Source of the DNA: Amaranthus tricolor
Taxonomy: Eukaryota > Streptophyta > Magnoliopsida > Caryophyllales > Amaranthaceae
Direction: 5' to 3'
NCBI RefSeq assembly: GCF_026212465.1
Contig: NC_080048.1
Location: forward strand, 34,682,422-34,746,421
Length of the DNA: 64,000 nt
The translations under genes were made by a program, and so were the position numbers. Of the stretch, positions 34,569 to 45,265 are shown piece after piece. The notes beneath the pieces were generated by a model. The model was not told where the DNA came from, ran no database searches, and was given only the letters and a program-made list of their open reading frames with translations. Each line of letters opens with the position of its first letter. Positions within the stretch are counted from its first letter, which is position 1.

Positions 34569-37500
34569 TCACAAAGAAGATATTAAAATGGATGATCCAT
34601 GACCTTTATTCGGACTATTCAAAACACTCCCCAACAATCCATTTATCTCTTTCACAAAAATCTCCATTGCATTAGCAGGCAAACAAAGAGGAACAACAAT
34701 TCCCTTTTCTCCATTAACGTTTTTAAATGGAATATAAAAACTCGAAATTCCTGGTACCGCCCCAACCCCACCTTTAGCGGGTCCACCATAAACGGGTGAA
34801 CCCCAACCTAGATCCAGATTATCGGATCCGGATCTAGTAACATCAGAAACAATGAAAGAGCTAATCGAAGTACTGAATCGAGGCCTACCGTTAAGAACCA
34901 TGAAATCAGCGACTGATTTCATGTATTCTTCTGTGACCGCAGATTTGGCTTGCTGTATGAGATTTAAACTGTACCCGATCGGATTGCGGGAAAGTTTAGA
35001 GACTGTTGAAAGGGCTACCGGAAAAGCGAAGCCGTTACCGTAATAGCCGGGAGGTAATGGTGGATTGAAAAGGTTACGAGAGTTGACGATGCACATGAAT
35101 CGGACGAGTTGTTGTGGGTGGAGTTGTAAGGCGATTGTTCGGCATCGCCATAGACATGCGCTTAGGATTTCGAATGTTGACGCTTTTTGGTGTGGTGGAA
35201 TCAAGCGTCTTAAAGCTGCAATCTGTTTCGGCCCTGTCAATCAAAATTATTAAATTATTAATGGTATTAGTTGACTCATTCAATCTAGAGGTGTTCATGG
35301 GCGGGCTTGGGCGGGTATACCCGCGGGTATTTGCCATAAAATCTACCCGCGGGCAAAAATTTACAAAACCGCGCCCGCATTTGCGGGCATAATTTTTTGT
35401 CGCTACCCGCCCATTTTTTAAGCGGGCGGTACCCGTGGGTAGGCGGGTATTTATTACATAAATATCAAAAATATAATTGAAAATATAAAGTTGGGTTTTG
35501 ATAATAATTAAAATACAATACAATGTCCAAAATACTCCAAAAGTCCAAATACATAAAAAGTCTCAAATTATTCAAATTACAACCATATAAAAATACATAA
35601 AAAGTTTCAAAAAACTTCGTCAATGGTAACACAATCGTCATCTTCATCCTCCTTTTCATCTTCTTCTAAACATGGCTCGCCATAATTAAACATATTCGAA
35701 TTACTGGAAAAGTGAAAGTGAAGTGACATTAAAAGAGGCGCTTAGCCGCTTACTTCCTTTTTATTTATTTCTTTTTTTTTTTTTTTCTCTTTTCGGTTAC
35801 TTAAAATTTAAAAATTAAATTGATTATTAAATATTTAATATATATTAAAGTAAGCGGGCGGGCGGGTACACCCGCGGGTATTTTTTACGTGTCGCTACCC
35901 GCCCAATTAGCTTGGCGGGCGGGTATTACCAGCCCAAACTTAAATTTTTTTTAAAAAACGTTGTCCATTCCCGCCCGTTTTTCGAGCCGGGCAAACCGGT
36001 CCTGGCGGGTAGCCCGCCCATGAACAGCTCTAATTCAATCCATATGTAGAAAACGTACTAAAATTTGTGTTGATTATTTATTTGTTAGTATGTAAAATTA
36101 TTACTCGGTCCGTCAGTCAGTACCTAATAAACAGTCTCAAGTACAAATATGGCGAAAAATATAAAATAACTTTTTATATTTTATTCATTTATATGTTGAA
36201 TTATACTTATTTAAAAATTATTTGTTCATATTAGAAAAGTATGTGTTATTTTGTTAGTTGACTTTTTATGCAATCCTATGACTTATTTTGTTCATTTATA
36301 TGCCTAATAAACAGTCTCAAGTAAAAATGTAAAATTATTTGTTAGTTGACTTTTTACGCAATCCAATGTGTTATTTTGTTCATTTATATGTCGAACTATA
36401 CTCATTTAAAAATTATAAAAAGTTCATATTAGAAAAGTATGTGATTAGACGATTCAAACAAGATCTCACTTAACTATATTTTTACTTATATATTAACCGC
36501 AATATATAAAATAAGTTTAAATAATAAATAGTACCAAAAATAAAAATGTAACAAGGATTTCAAAATAGGGGATGTGGACTATTTCATACTACCTCCTATT
36601 CAGCTGAATTGTCCCATTTTTTTTGGCACTATTCACTTATCACTCTTAATTTGTATTTTACTCTTAATCTATAAGTTAAAACATAGTCATATGGGATCTT
36701 GTTTGATTTGTCTCAATACAAGGATTATTAATATCAACTTTTTATAATTTTTAATTAAGCATAATTTGAGATATTAAGAGTTAAAATGTTGCCTCGACAA
36801 GTGTGAAAAGTCAAATGGGACAGTTCAGCTGAATAGGAGGGAGTATAAGACATATATACAACTATGGATAATATACAACTATGGATAAGACGTAAATGTA
36901 AATTTAATGTGTATACGAGTATTAAAGACAAAATATAGGTTATGATAAAAGTATAAAATATTAAATTCAATAAGTCAAGTAAAAAGAGAAAAAGGGGCTA
37001 ATTCTTTGATAGAGAAGGAGTAGGACCTAAACAAGCACACAATTCTGTAGTCAAACAATACAATTAATTATTATTGTTCCTAAAGATAATTTAAATCTAT
37101 AATAATTTTCTTCAAAATAAATTTAAATTTCGATTTCCTCCAATACTTTCAATTTTAGGGTTACATGATTACCTCTAATTTATTTATTTATATATTTTCT
37201 GTAAAATGACTTGTTTTATAGTAGTAGGTTACATGGTTGCACTTTTAACTAACATCCCTTAAAATTGAAATTATTTATTATTAATTAAAAATTTAATTTA
37301 TGCTACTGAAATTTTAGATTATTCTAAGCAAATTTTCCAAGTTAAATTAAAACTAAATTTGTAAACATTCATTTAAGACGATTTATAAATCAGACAGTAT
37401 TACTAAATTAGGCTAAATAGTCCAAGTAATTAAATTGGTTAACACATTCACTTTCATAATTGAACCACATACTTTTTACTTGTTTAATGTATAACAACTT

Positions 37501-39982
37501 AACAAGTCATTTTTAAAACACTTACTTTTTGAGTTTGGCTTCTTAAATATACTTATTTCTCCGTCAAACGATCTCATACAAGAGTTGTTTAGTGGCAAAA
37601 GTTTGATATAAGTATGGGATTATTATTGACTACATAAAAATAAATATTAATTTGTGCCAAAATATACCATTTAGAGTTCAATTACTATCTATATAAACTA
37701 GTCTAATTTATTTGTATCAGATTCATTTTTGTATCGGCTAAGAAACTAAAAGGATAAGATTTCGTATTAAAATAATTATTGGTTGAGAATTGAGATTAAA
37801 TGATATTGGTGGCCAGTAAATTTGATGGGAAAGAAACAATGTTGGCACTGAGATTTGAGAAGCTCGGGCAAAACATTAGTTATGGCCCCTAATAATCAAA
37901 TAAACTATTATAAATCCCTAACTATTAAACATTAATACGTACCAAAAAAGAAAGACTTGTCAACCAAGTCATTCACCGGAATAAGGGTGTCATTAGTTTC
38001 CGCTAACACCTCTTCATATTCACGGTGTTGAAATTTGACATGGGGTGGTTTCCGAGCATTAAGAAGGTGGCGCTGCCAAACGGGGGGCGTTGAAAGTGAT
38101 TGCGCCCCACTTGCATGCTCAGCTACTGCATTTAAGAACAACATTATGCCTTGAGCATCGGCCATTGTGTGGTTATATTGAAGTGCAAATATGAACCCAC
38201 CACATTTGAATCTTGTCACCTGTTTACAAATAAATACCATGGTAGTTTTTAACATATTCAATATGTTCAATCGTATAGAGCTTCGAAAAATTGAGGACCT
38301 CAATATCAAATCACGTAGTATACATTTACTAAAGATACAAAGTAGATCAAAAAATATCATAATTTTAAAAATTGTACAGGGTCTTCAAAATTTTTTTCAA
38401 TTTTTGTTCCGCCCCTGTCAAAAACTCCCTCTATCCCACTATTATTTTTCCATTTATTTTTGACACTGTTTATTAATCACTCTGAATTTATATATTATTC
38501 TTTATTTATAAGTTATAATATAATCATGTTCGATCTTATTTCACTCGTTTTGATTTAAATTTAAATTTTATTAATATTAACTTTTTATATTTTTAATTAT
38601 ATTCAGTTAGAGATATTAACGATTAACATAATGCATTGATATGTGTGTAAAAACAAAAAACAAATCAGAAGATGATAGTGGGATAAAGGGAGTAAAATTA
38701 AGTGGTATGATGATGATGTAGAATTCAGTGATCAAAATAGTAGAAAAAACTCAAGATATACGGTTTAAATCATCTTTTTGTAACTAATTAGTTTAACATA
38801 TTTCATTTGAAAGCGAAAACCAAAACGTTTAAGCTTGCTATTGTATAACTAAATTGTTAGTGTATCGGTCATTTGACTATAATATTTTGCTAATGCACGA
38901 ATCATTCAACTATAACTTTTTTTCTAGTGTATAACCTCATTTGATTAATCATTTTGCTAGTGTATTCATCATTTGGTTTTCAAGATTTTAATTTTTGACT
39001 TGACCCCACTTATAAAATACCGTTGTTTTGATGTACTAATAACTGATTGTGACATGTTATGTGAGAAAGTGTTACAATCAGTTTAAGGCCGTCTTGGCGG
39101 ACGTTTTTAGGGCCCTAAGCGAAAGTGAAATAATGAGTTCTTAAAATGCGAATGTTATGCCTTTTTATGTGACAATTAATAATCTACTAATTTTATCGGT
39201 TAGACAAATCAATAATATGCTCAATTAACCTATTAACCTAGAAAATACAATAAATTAAAAAATCATTATTTAGTTACTTAAACACGATGATTATCGATGA
39301 AAAATTACCAAATTATATCCACCAACCAAATAACTGATAAACAAGTAACTAGTCATTAACAAAGTCACAAATGACCATTAATTTTGGAAAATCATAACAT
39401 TTATTATACTATCATATTTTCATCTGCGTAAAAAATATTATTACCATTAATCGGGCCCTGAGCTGTCGCTTATGGTGCTCTTGTAAAAGAGTCGAGCCTG
39501 AATCAGTAGCAAGTATAATGGAACGAAACTAATAAAGATGAACAAAATATTACCTGAATGAGCATCAAAGGGGCATCCAATATATCAGTTGAGCCAGGAA
39601 CATGCCAAAGTAGCTCATCCAAACAAGGGAAAGGAGGAAGAAGAGGATATCCAAATATCTTAAGATTTGCATTAGCATTTGCCTCAATAAAAATAATTCC
39701 TTCCCCATTACATTCCACAACCAACTTTCTCCCTTCTTTTTCCCTTAACCTTCCAGCAAATGGGTAGTATGACACCAATGCTTTAGCCACTGCCTTTTTA
39801 ATAACCATCACTGGATCATTCTGATCACCCGAATGTTCGTAAATTAGAAAAGATGGAATATGAAAGCGAAGCCCATCTTGGTCATCGATATCAGAAAGTT
39901 CTTTAAACTCGTACGGGGTTTGCTCGGCCGGTGGGAGTAGCTCCGGGGCATGCCTCGTAACGTTAAACACAAAGGACGACAT
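34569..39982 (-). CDS. BAHD acyltransferase (benzyl alcohol O-benzoyltransferase type), three exons
   Basis: Exons 39982-39554, 38219-37943 and 35233-34569 join in phase through GT-AG introns to 456 codons, the normal BAHD length. BAHD enzymes transfer acyl groups from CoA thioesters to alcohols or amines in the cytosol. The catalytic HxxxD is HTMAD at residues 160-164. The structural DFGWG motif reads DLGWG (376-380), an F-to-L change that may be tolerated. Sequences such as LIPPHQ, LSACLWRCRTIALQL and NPPLPPGYYGNGFAFP match the HSR201/benzyl-alcohol benzoyltransferase/methanol anthraniloyltransferase clade, so production of volatile or defence esters is likely, with exact substrates unknown. 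Intron 1 (1.3 kb) holds a Stowaway MITE, and intron 2 (2.7 kb) holds a 747-bp hAT-like element and another Stowaway MITE. The frame is open and the splice sites are intact. A neighbour-specific partnership with other genes here is not evident. Confidence 0.93.
35286..36032. mobile_element. 747-bp hAT-like non-autonomous element in the BAHD intron 2
   Basis: The ends are TAGAGGTGTTCATGGGCGGG and, inverted, TAGAGCTGTTCATGGGCGGG: nearly identical 20-bp TIRs. The perfect 8-bp duplication ATTCAATC flanks both sides (35278-35285 and 36033-36040), diagnostic of hAT insertion. Both subterminal regions are packed with GCGGG/CCCGC repeats (GGCGGGTA, ACCCGCGGGTA), likely transposase-binding sites. The middle is AT-rich with no transposase. 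Confidence 0.9.
36589..36843. mobile_element. Stowaway MITE in the BAHD intron 2
   Basis: Termini CTACCTCCTATTCAGCTGAA and inverse CTCCCTCCTATTCAGCTGAA are nearly identical over about 30 bp, flanked by TA on both sides. It is 255 bp and non-coding. The well-preserved TIRs suggest a relatively recent copy. Confidence 0.85.
38425..38692. mobile_element. Stowaway-like MITE in the BAHD intron 1
   Basis: Left end CTCCCTCTATCCCACTATTA, right end inverse CTCCCTTTATCCCACTATCA. TA follows the right end; the left flank is AA, one change from TA. It is 268 bp and related in its interior to the copy at 36589 (TTATAAGTTA.AA.ATAATCAT and AGATATTAA blocks). Confidence 0.75.
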
Positions 39983-40100
39983 ATTTGTTAAGCTACGATA
40001 AAAATGATTAATTTTCTTTTTCCTTTTATTTCGAGTTGAGAAAATATTTGTTTTGATTTTTATTTGGGGTTATTATGATTTTATAAAATTAAGTTTAATC

Positions 40101-40112
40101 TTATATTTATAG
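40101..40112 (-). promoter_or_regulatory. TATA box of the BAHD gene
   Basis: The minus strand reads CCTATAAATATAAG, about 120-130 bp upstream of the ATG at 39982. This implies transcription start near 40075 and a leader of roughly 90 bp. Placement fits, but there is no direct evidence. Confidence 0.55.
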
Positions 40113-41066
40113 GCACTAAGGGGGGAATTATTAAGATAAGAGTGGAAAGTGCAACAAGACCTATTGGTAGTCAAATTAATGTATTGAATGACTTCTTTTT
40201 CTAGATTGAGGTTTTGGACCGGCATACATTTTATACGGCCAAACTAACTCACACTTGTGCGGACACCTACTTTCGACCCCTAAGAATATGTAATTATGAC
40301 TGTCGATTAGTAAGGACAAAGCAGATTATTGTTCAGGGCCTTAAAATTTTTAGGGCTTAAAAACTATATTTTCATATAAAAGATTGATATTAATTTGAAT
40401 TAAATTTTTATATAATTTACATTTTTTTCAATGTAATATGAGTTATTAGACTTTTTTATAAAATAGTTAGAATATCAATATTACAAAACAAACGAATATT
40501 ATATTATTTATTATGCCTTAAATTTTTAGAAATCCTTATTACCTTTTGGGCTAGTCACCAAAAATAAATGAATTGACCTTGTATGTATACATTCAAACAA
40601 CTTAAACAGAATATATATTTTCTAACATGTATAAGGAAAGGAAAGGAGGAGACATCATAATAAGGTAATTAAGTCTTAAAATCTTATTGTTTGATCTCCC
40701 TACACCTCGCGGCACCTTGTAAATGAAAGATAGCTCACTTATTATCGTTACTTAAATATAGTTGTGATTGGAGACGATAATGGGTCTAAAATTTTATTGG
40801 ATTCATCTCAATCTCGCTCCTATTTTTAAGGTTGGAGTCTAATTTTTTTAATCTGATGAATCTGAGTCTAGTTTTGAGTCTAAAAAAAATAAATGGGTTT
40901 GTATCTAGCGTCTTCAGATTCTTGCTCGACCCATACCCTTTATTTGGACCTGTTTGAGACCCAGACCTGTTAGAGTCGTTTTAGATTCTCCAGATCCGCT
41001 CTAGACCGAACATATTACACAATCCTATTTTTAAACTAGATCCGCTCTAGACCAAACATATTATAT

Positions 41067-41320
41067 TGAGGATATGTGCACTCCGCGGTATACATCAGAT
41101 ATTTGGTGACGGTTACATTATCACACTTTCAGCAGTTTCATTATCTTTGGTGACGGTTTGGTATATTTGGTGACGGTTACATTATCACACTTTCAGCAGT
41201 TTCATTATCTTTGGTGACGGTTTTTTTACTAATTCTACAGTTACCATCTTGTATTATATAAATATTGGTTGGAGTTAATGAAAGGACAACACAAATTATT
41301 CCCGTATCATAGTTTTCTCA
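41067..41320 (+). repeat. 5' LTR of the Copia element
   Basis: It starts TGAGGATATG and ends GTTTTCTCA, 254 bp. It contains a 63-bp tandem duplication (units at 41101 and 41164, each with TTTGGTGACGGTTACATTAT) and a TATA-like TATATAAATA near 41257 that probably drives the element's transcript. The PBS follows directly. Confidence 0.93.
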
Positions 41321-41361
41321 TGGTATCAGAGCCACACTAAACCCTCATTTTTTTGACAAAC

Positions 41362-44300
41362 ATGATGGGTAATTCAAAAATTTCAGAAAATCGTTTGAGT
41401 GGTAAGTTTGATTCCACCTCTTGGATCATTGACACCGGCGCTACACATCATGTTACAGGAGATATTTCTTGGTTGTTCGACACTGAGAGTTTTAATTGTC
41501 CTGTTGGATTGCCCAATGGTGACACTGTTAATGCTTCTTTAATTGGCTCTGTTCGCTTGTCGGATAAACTCACTCTCACAGGCGTTTTATTTGTTCCTAA
41601 TTTGCGTTGCAATTTGCTTTCTATTTCACAGCTTAATGACAATCTTAATTGTACTGTTCAATTTACTCAACACATTTGTGTAATATAGGACCCAACGAAG
41701 GAGCTGATTGGGACGGGAACTAGGAGAGACGGATTATACTATTTTAGCAATACGAAATTGGTTCCTCAAGTGGGTGCGATTGAAGCTTCGTCCCTGGATT
41801 TATGGCATCGTCGTTTGGGTCATCCTTTCGAGAAAGTAGTAAAGTTGCTTCCTCAACTTCGTAATAATAGAGATGTTTTAGATAAGGGGTGTGAAGTATG
41901 TATGCGTGCTAAACACTCTAGAGTTCGTTTTCCTTTGAGTACTAATAGAGCTTCTAGAATTTTTGAAAAAGTGCATTGTGATTTGTGGGAGCCGTATAGA
42001 CATGTTTCTTCTTGTAAGGCTCGTTATTTTCTGACAATTGTTGATGATTATTCTAGAGCAGTTTGGATTTATTTACTTCTTGATAAAATGGAGGTCTTTA
42101 AAATGTTTATGATATTTGTTGCAATGGTTGATCGTCAGTTTAATCAAAAAATTAAAATCGTGCAAAGTGATAATGGTAATGAATTTAATTGTTTGTTTGA
42201 GTTTTTCAATGCAACTGGAATAATTTTTCAACATTCTTGTGTGGGTACACCTCAACAAAATGGGAGAGTGGAACGTAAACACAAACATATTTTATCTGTT
42301 GCCCGAGCTTTGAGATTTCAGGCCAAATTACCTATTTACTTTTGGGGGGAGTGTGTCCTTGCCGCTGCTCATTTGATTAATCGCACACCAACTCCACTTT
42401 TACACAACAAAACACCATTTGAAATCCTCTTTAACAAACCCCCTTCCTTTGATGCCATACGTACTTTTGGGTGTTTGTGTTTTGCGCATAATCAGCAAAC
42501 TCATGGCGATAAATTTGCTAGCCGTAGTAGAAAGTGTGTATTTGTGGGTTATCCTTACGGTATGAAAGGTTGGAGAGTGTATGATCTTGATTCAAAGGTG
42601 TTTTTTGTTTCCCGAGATGTGAAGTTTGTTGAGGATGTGTTCCCTTTTGGATCCCCGGAAGATGTCCATATTCCTTCTAATACTTTTGATGGACCTATTC
42701 CTGTTCATGATGATTTTTTGGAGTTTGAGACTTTAGAAAATTTAGATGCGGACAGTCTGCAGCCAGCTATTTCTCCTTTGCAGCAGCCACATTCGCAGCA
42801 GCCAGCTCCATACGTTACAGATTCCCCGAGCGTAGGTAATGGACTACTGCAGGAGCGCGCGTCTTCCTCTCCTTCAGCTGCTGATCAGCAGCCACAGCAG
42901 CCAGACAACACTGCTTCATTGTCCCCTGAGCCTACCACTGACTTTTCTTCTCCGGAGTCTTTGGGTCGTGGTTTTCGGGATAAGTATCCCTCGGTTTTGC
43001 TCCGTGATTTTGTTGATCCTTCTGGGAAACCATTTGTTACTCATTCCGTCATTGCTCATAATCCGTCTCTTTCAAACTCTCGGTCTAATCATGCTTCTTC
43101 AGGTAATCCTTATCCTCTAGCACATTACATACATTGTCATAAGTATTCTGTAAATTATAGGAAGTTTATTGCAGCCCTTGTGATTGACAAGGAGCCAAAA
43201 TCTTTTAAAGAGGCTATGAAATCCTTGGATTGGCAAAAATCTATGCAGAATGAAATACAGGCTTTGGAGGACAATGGAACTTGGACTTTGGAACATCTAC
43301 CCGCGGGTAAGCGTGCGCTTGGTAGCCAGTGGGTCTACAAAACCAAGTTCAAGTCTAATGGCGAAGTTGAACGTTTGAAGTCTCGTTTGGTTGTTTTGGG
43401 CAATCATCAGCAGGTCGGAATTGACTATCTTGAGACTTTTGCTTCCGTTGCTAAGATGACTACAGTTCGCGCTTTCCTTGTTATTGCGGCTTCTAAGAAT
43501 TGGGAACTTCATCAAATGGATGTTCACAATGCTTTTCTTCATGGTGATCTTGACGAGGAGATTTACATGAAACTCCCTCCTGGTTTTAAGAGTTCTGATC
43601 CGTCCTTGGTGTGTCGTCTTCGCAAGTCTTTGTATGGTTTGAAACAAGCCCCTCGTTGTTGGTTTGCTAAGTTGGTCTCTGCTTTGAAAGGGTATGGTTT
43701 CTTACAATCTTACTCTGATTACTCTCTTTTCACTTATATGTTGATGATTACTCTCTGTTTATGGTAATAATTCCGCTGACACTGGTGTTTTCAAAGCATA
43801 TCTTAGTGACTGTTTTAAAATGCAAGATCTGGGTTGTTTGAAATATTTTCTGGGTATTGAAGTTGCTAGAAGTTCACAGGGTTTGTTTCTTTGTCAACGT
43901 AAGTATACGTTGGATATTATTTCTGAGGCCGGTTTACTTGGGGCGAAACCTTGTGGCTTTCCTATGGAACAAAACCACAGACTTGGTCTAGCTACAGGAG
44001 ATCGCCTTTCCGATCCTGCGCCTTACAGACGGCTTGTGGGTCGTCTGATTTATCTTACAGTAACTCGCCCAGATTTAGCATACTCGGTGCATATTTTGTC
44101 TCAGTTTATGCAGGAGCCTCGCATTGATCATTGGGAGGCTGTCATGCGTGTAGTTCGGTATTTGAAAGGTACTCCTGGACAAGGTATTTTGTTGAGTGCA
44201 GACAGTGAGCTTTCTTTACAGGGGTGGTGTGACTCTGACTAGGCGGCTTGCCCTCTCACTCGTCGGTCTTTGACAGGTTGGTTTGTGTTTCTTGGGCATT

Positions 44301-44695
44301 CTCCAATTTCTTGGAAGACCAAGAAACAGCATACGGTTTCTAGATCATCTGCTGAAGCAGAGTACAGGGCTATGGCCGCCATTACTTGTGAGTTGAAATG
44401 GTTGAAAGGTTTGTTGTTGAGCTTGGGAGTTTATCATCCCAAAGCTATTCCCCTTTTTTGTGACAGTGAGTCTGCTTTGCATATTGCCAAAAACCCGGTT
44501 TTCCATGAGCGTACGAAGCACATTGAGGTTGATTGTCATTTTGTGCGGGATGCTATTTCCGAGGGTTTAATTACAACATCTCATGTTTCTACTTCTTCTC
44601 AATTGGCGGACATTTTCACTAAGGCTCTCGGAAAGTTCCAATTTGAGTTACTTATGTCCAAGTTGGGCATTTTTGAACCCCATGCTCCAACTTGA
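41362..44695 (+). pseudogene. Copia pol remnant: protease-integrase-RT-RNase H, no gag, interrupted
   Basis: Domains: protease active site WIIDTGATHHVTG (41425); GAG_pre-integrase LWHRRLGHP with the H-H-C-C zinc motif ending CEVCMRAKH (41797-41915); integrase D,D,E core with [15 protein letters not shown] and [15 protein letters not shown] from about 43270 ([33 protein letters not shown]); RNase H with [10 protein letters not shown] and [11 protein letters not shown]. Breaks: in-frame TAG at 41686-41688; two frame changes within 43737-43820, leaving YVDD (43737-43748) in its own frame with the segment before it apparently deleted; in-frame TAG at 44240-44242 where a Trp is usual. Each TAG is one base from a sense codon. 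Confidence 0.95.
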
Positions 44696-44706
44696 GGGGG
44701 GGGTAT

Positions 44707-44959
44707 TGAGGATATGTGCACTCCGCGGTATACATCAGATATTTGGTGACGGTTACATTATCACACTTTCAGCAGTTTCATTATCTTTGGTGACGGTTTG
44801 GTATATTTGGTGACGGTTACATTATCACACTTTCAGCAGTTTCATTATCTTTGGTGACGGTTTTTTACTAATTCTACGGTTACCATCTTGTATTATATAA
44901 ATATTGGTTGGAGTTAATGAAAGGACAACACAAATTATTCCCGTATCATAGTTTTCTCA
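44707..44959 (+). repeat. 3' LTR of the Copia element
   Basis: 253 bp, identical to the 5' LTR except for one fewer T in the T-run (T6 versus T7) and an A-to-G change a few bases later (CTACGG versus CTACAG). The internal 63-bp tandem duplication is kept in both LTRs, so it predates this insertion. Confidence 0.93.
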
Positions 44960-45265
44960 TATTAACTTAGTTTCTAAACCTATTTTTATATTTATTTGGA
45001 CTCAGTTTAGACTTATATAGAAAATATAGATCCATTTTAGTACTAATGAAACCTTAATAATGTAAAAAGGTGTAAGCATGAAAAGTATATTAAGACTCAT
45101 TTAGGAGTACTTTAGACCCATCTGAACCGTCAAGTTTGAATTCGAGTCTAAAATTTTCAGACCCTAAAAATCCGAGTCCGTTATGGCTTACCAAAAAGTA
45201 ATGAGTTTGAATTTACGTCTAGTTGGACTCGAACCAGACCCGACCATGACTATTTTTAGTTGTGA

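Larger units (their letters stand above)
41067..44959 (+). mobile_element. Young, gag-less Copia LTR retrotransposon
   Basis: LTRs 41067-41320 and 44707-44959 differ by one substitution and one T indel. The PBS TGGTATCAGAGCC (41321) matches initiator tRNA-Met, and a G-rich PPT (GAGGGGGGGG) ends just before the 3' LTR. Order of domains is protease, integrase, RT, RNase H: Ty1-copia. The internal region goes from the leader straight to the protease motif (D-T-G at 41431), only 23 codons after the first ATG (41362); gag is missing. The coding region has two TAG stops and frame changes around the RT YVDD motif. The element cannot move alone, so recent movement must have used proteins of a related copy. 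ATATT adjoins both ends, overlapping the terminal TG/CA; the exact target duplication is not certain. Confidence 0.95.
40768..45256. mobile_element. Older hAT-like element split by the Copia insertion
   Basis: The repeat TAGTTGTGA occurs exactly at 40759-40767 and 45257-45265. The sequence just inside starts TTGGAGACGATAATGGGTCT and ends (inverse) AAAATAGTCATGGTCGGGTC, similar to the GATGGCAATGGGTCGGG termini of plant hAT MITEs. The arms hold GACCC/GGGTC and GAGTCTA motifs on both sides of the Copia element. Without the Copia insert (41067-44959) the host element would be about 596 bp. The 9-bp repeat may be an 8-bp hAT duplication plus a chance match. Confidence 0.6.

Noticed and set aside
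37932..38360. 142-codon minus-strand frame starting MIFFDLLC
   Set aside because: The first about 45 residues are intron read-through; only 38219-37943 is coding, as BAHD exon 2.
39085..39500. Possible MITE with GGGCCCTAAGCGA and CATAAGCGACAGCTC ends
   Set aside because: The termini are too diverged and no target duplication was found, so it was not listed as an element.
42073..42288. Antisense frames within the Copia pol region
   Set aside because: Shadows of the plus-strand pol sequence with no independent support.
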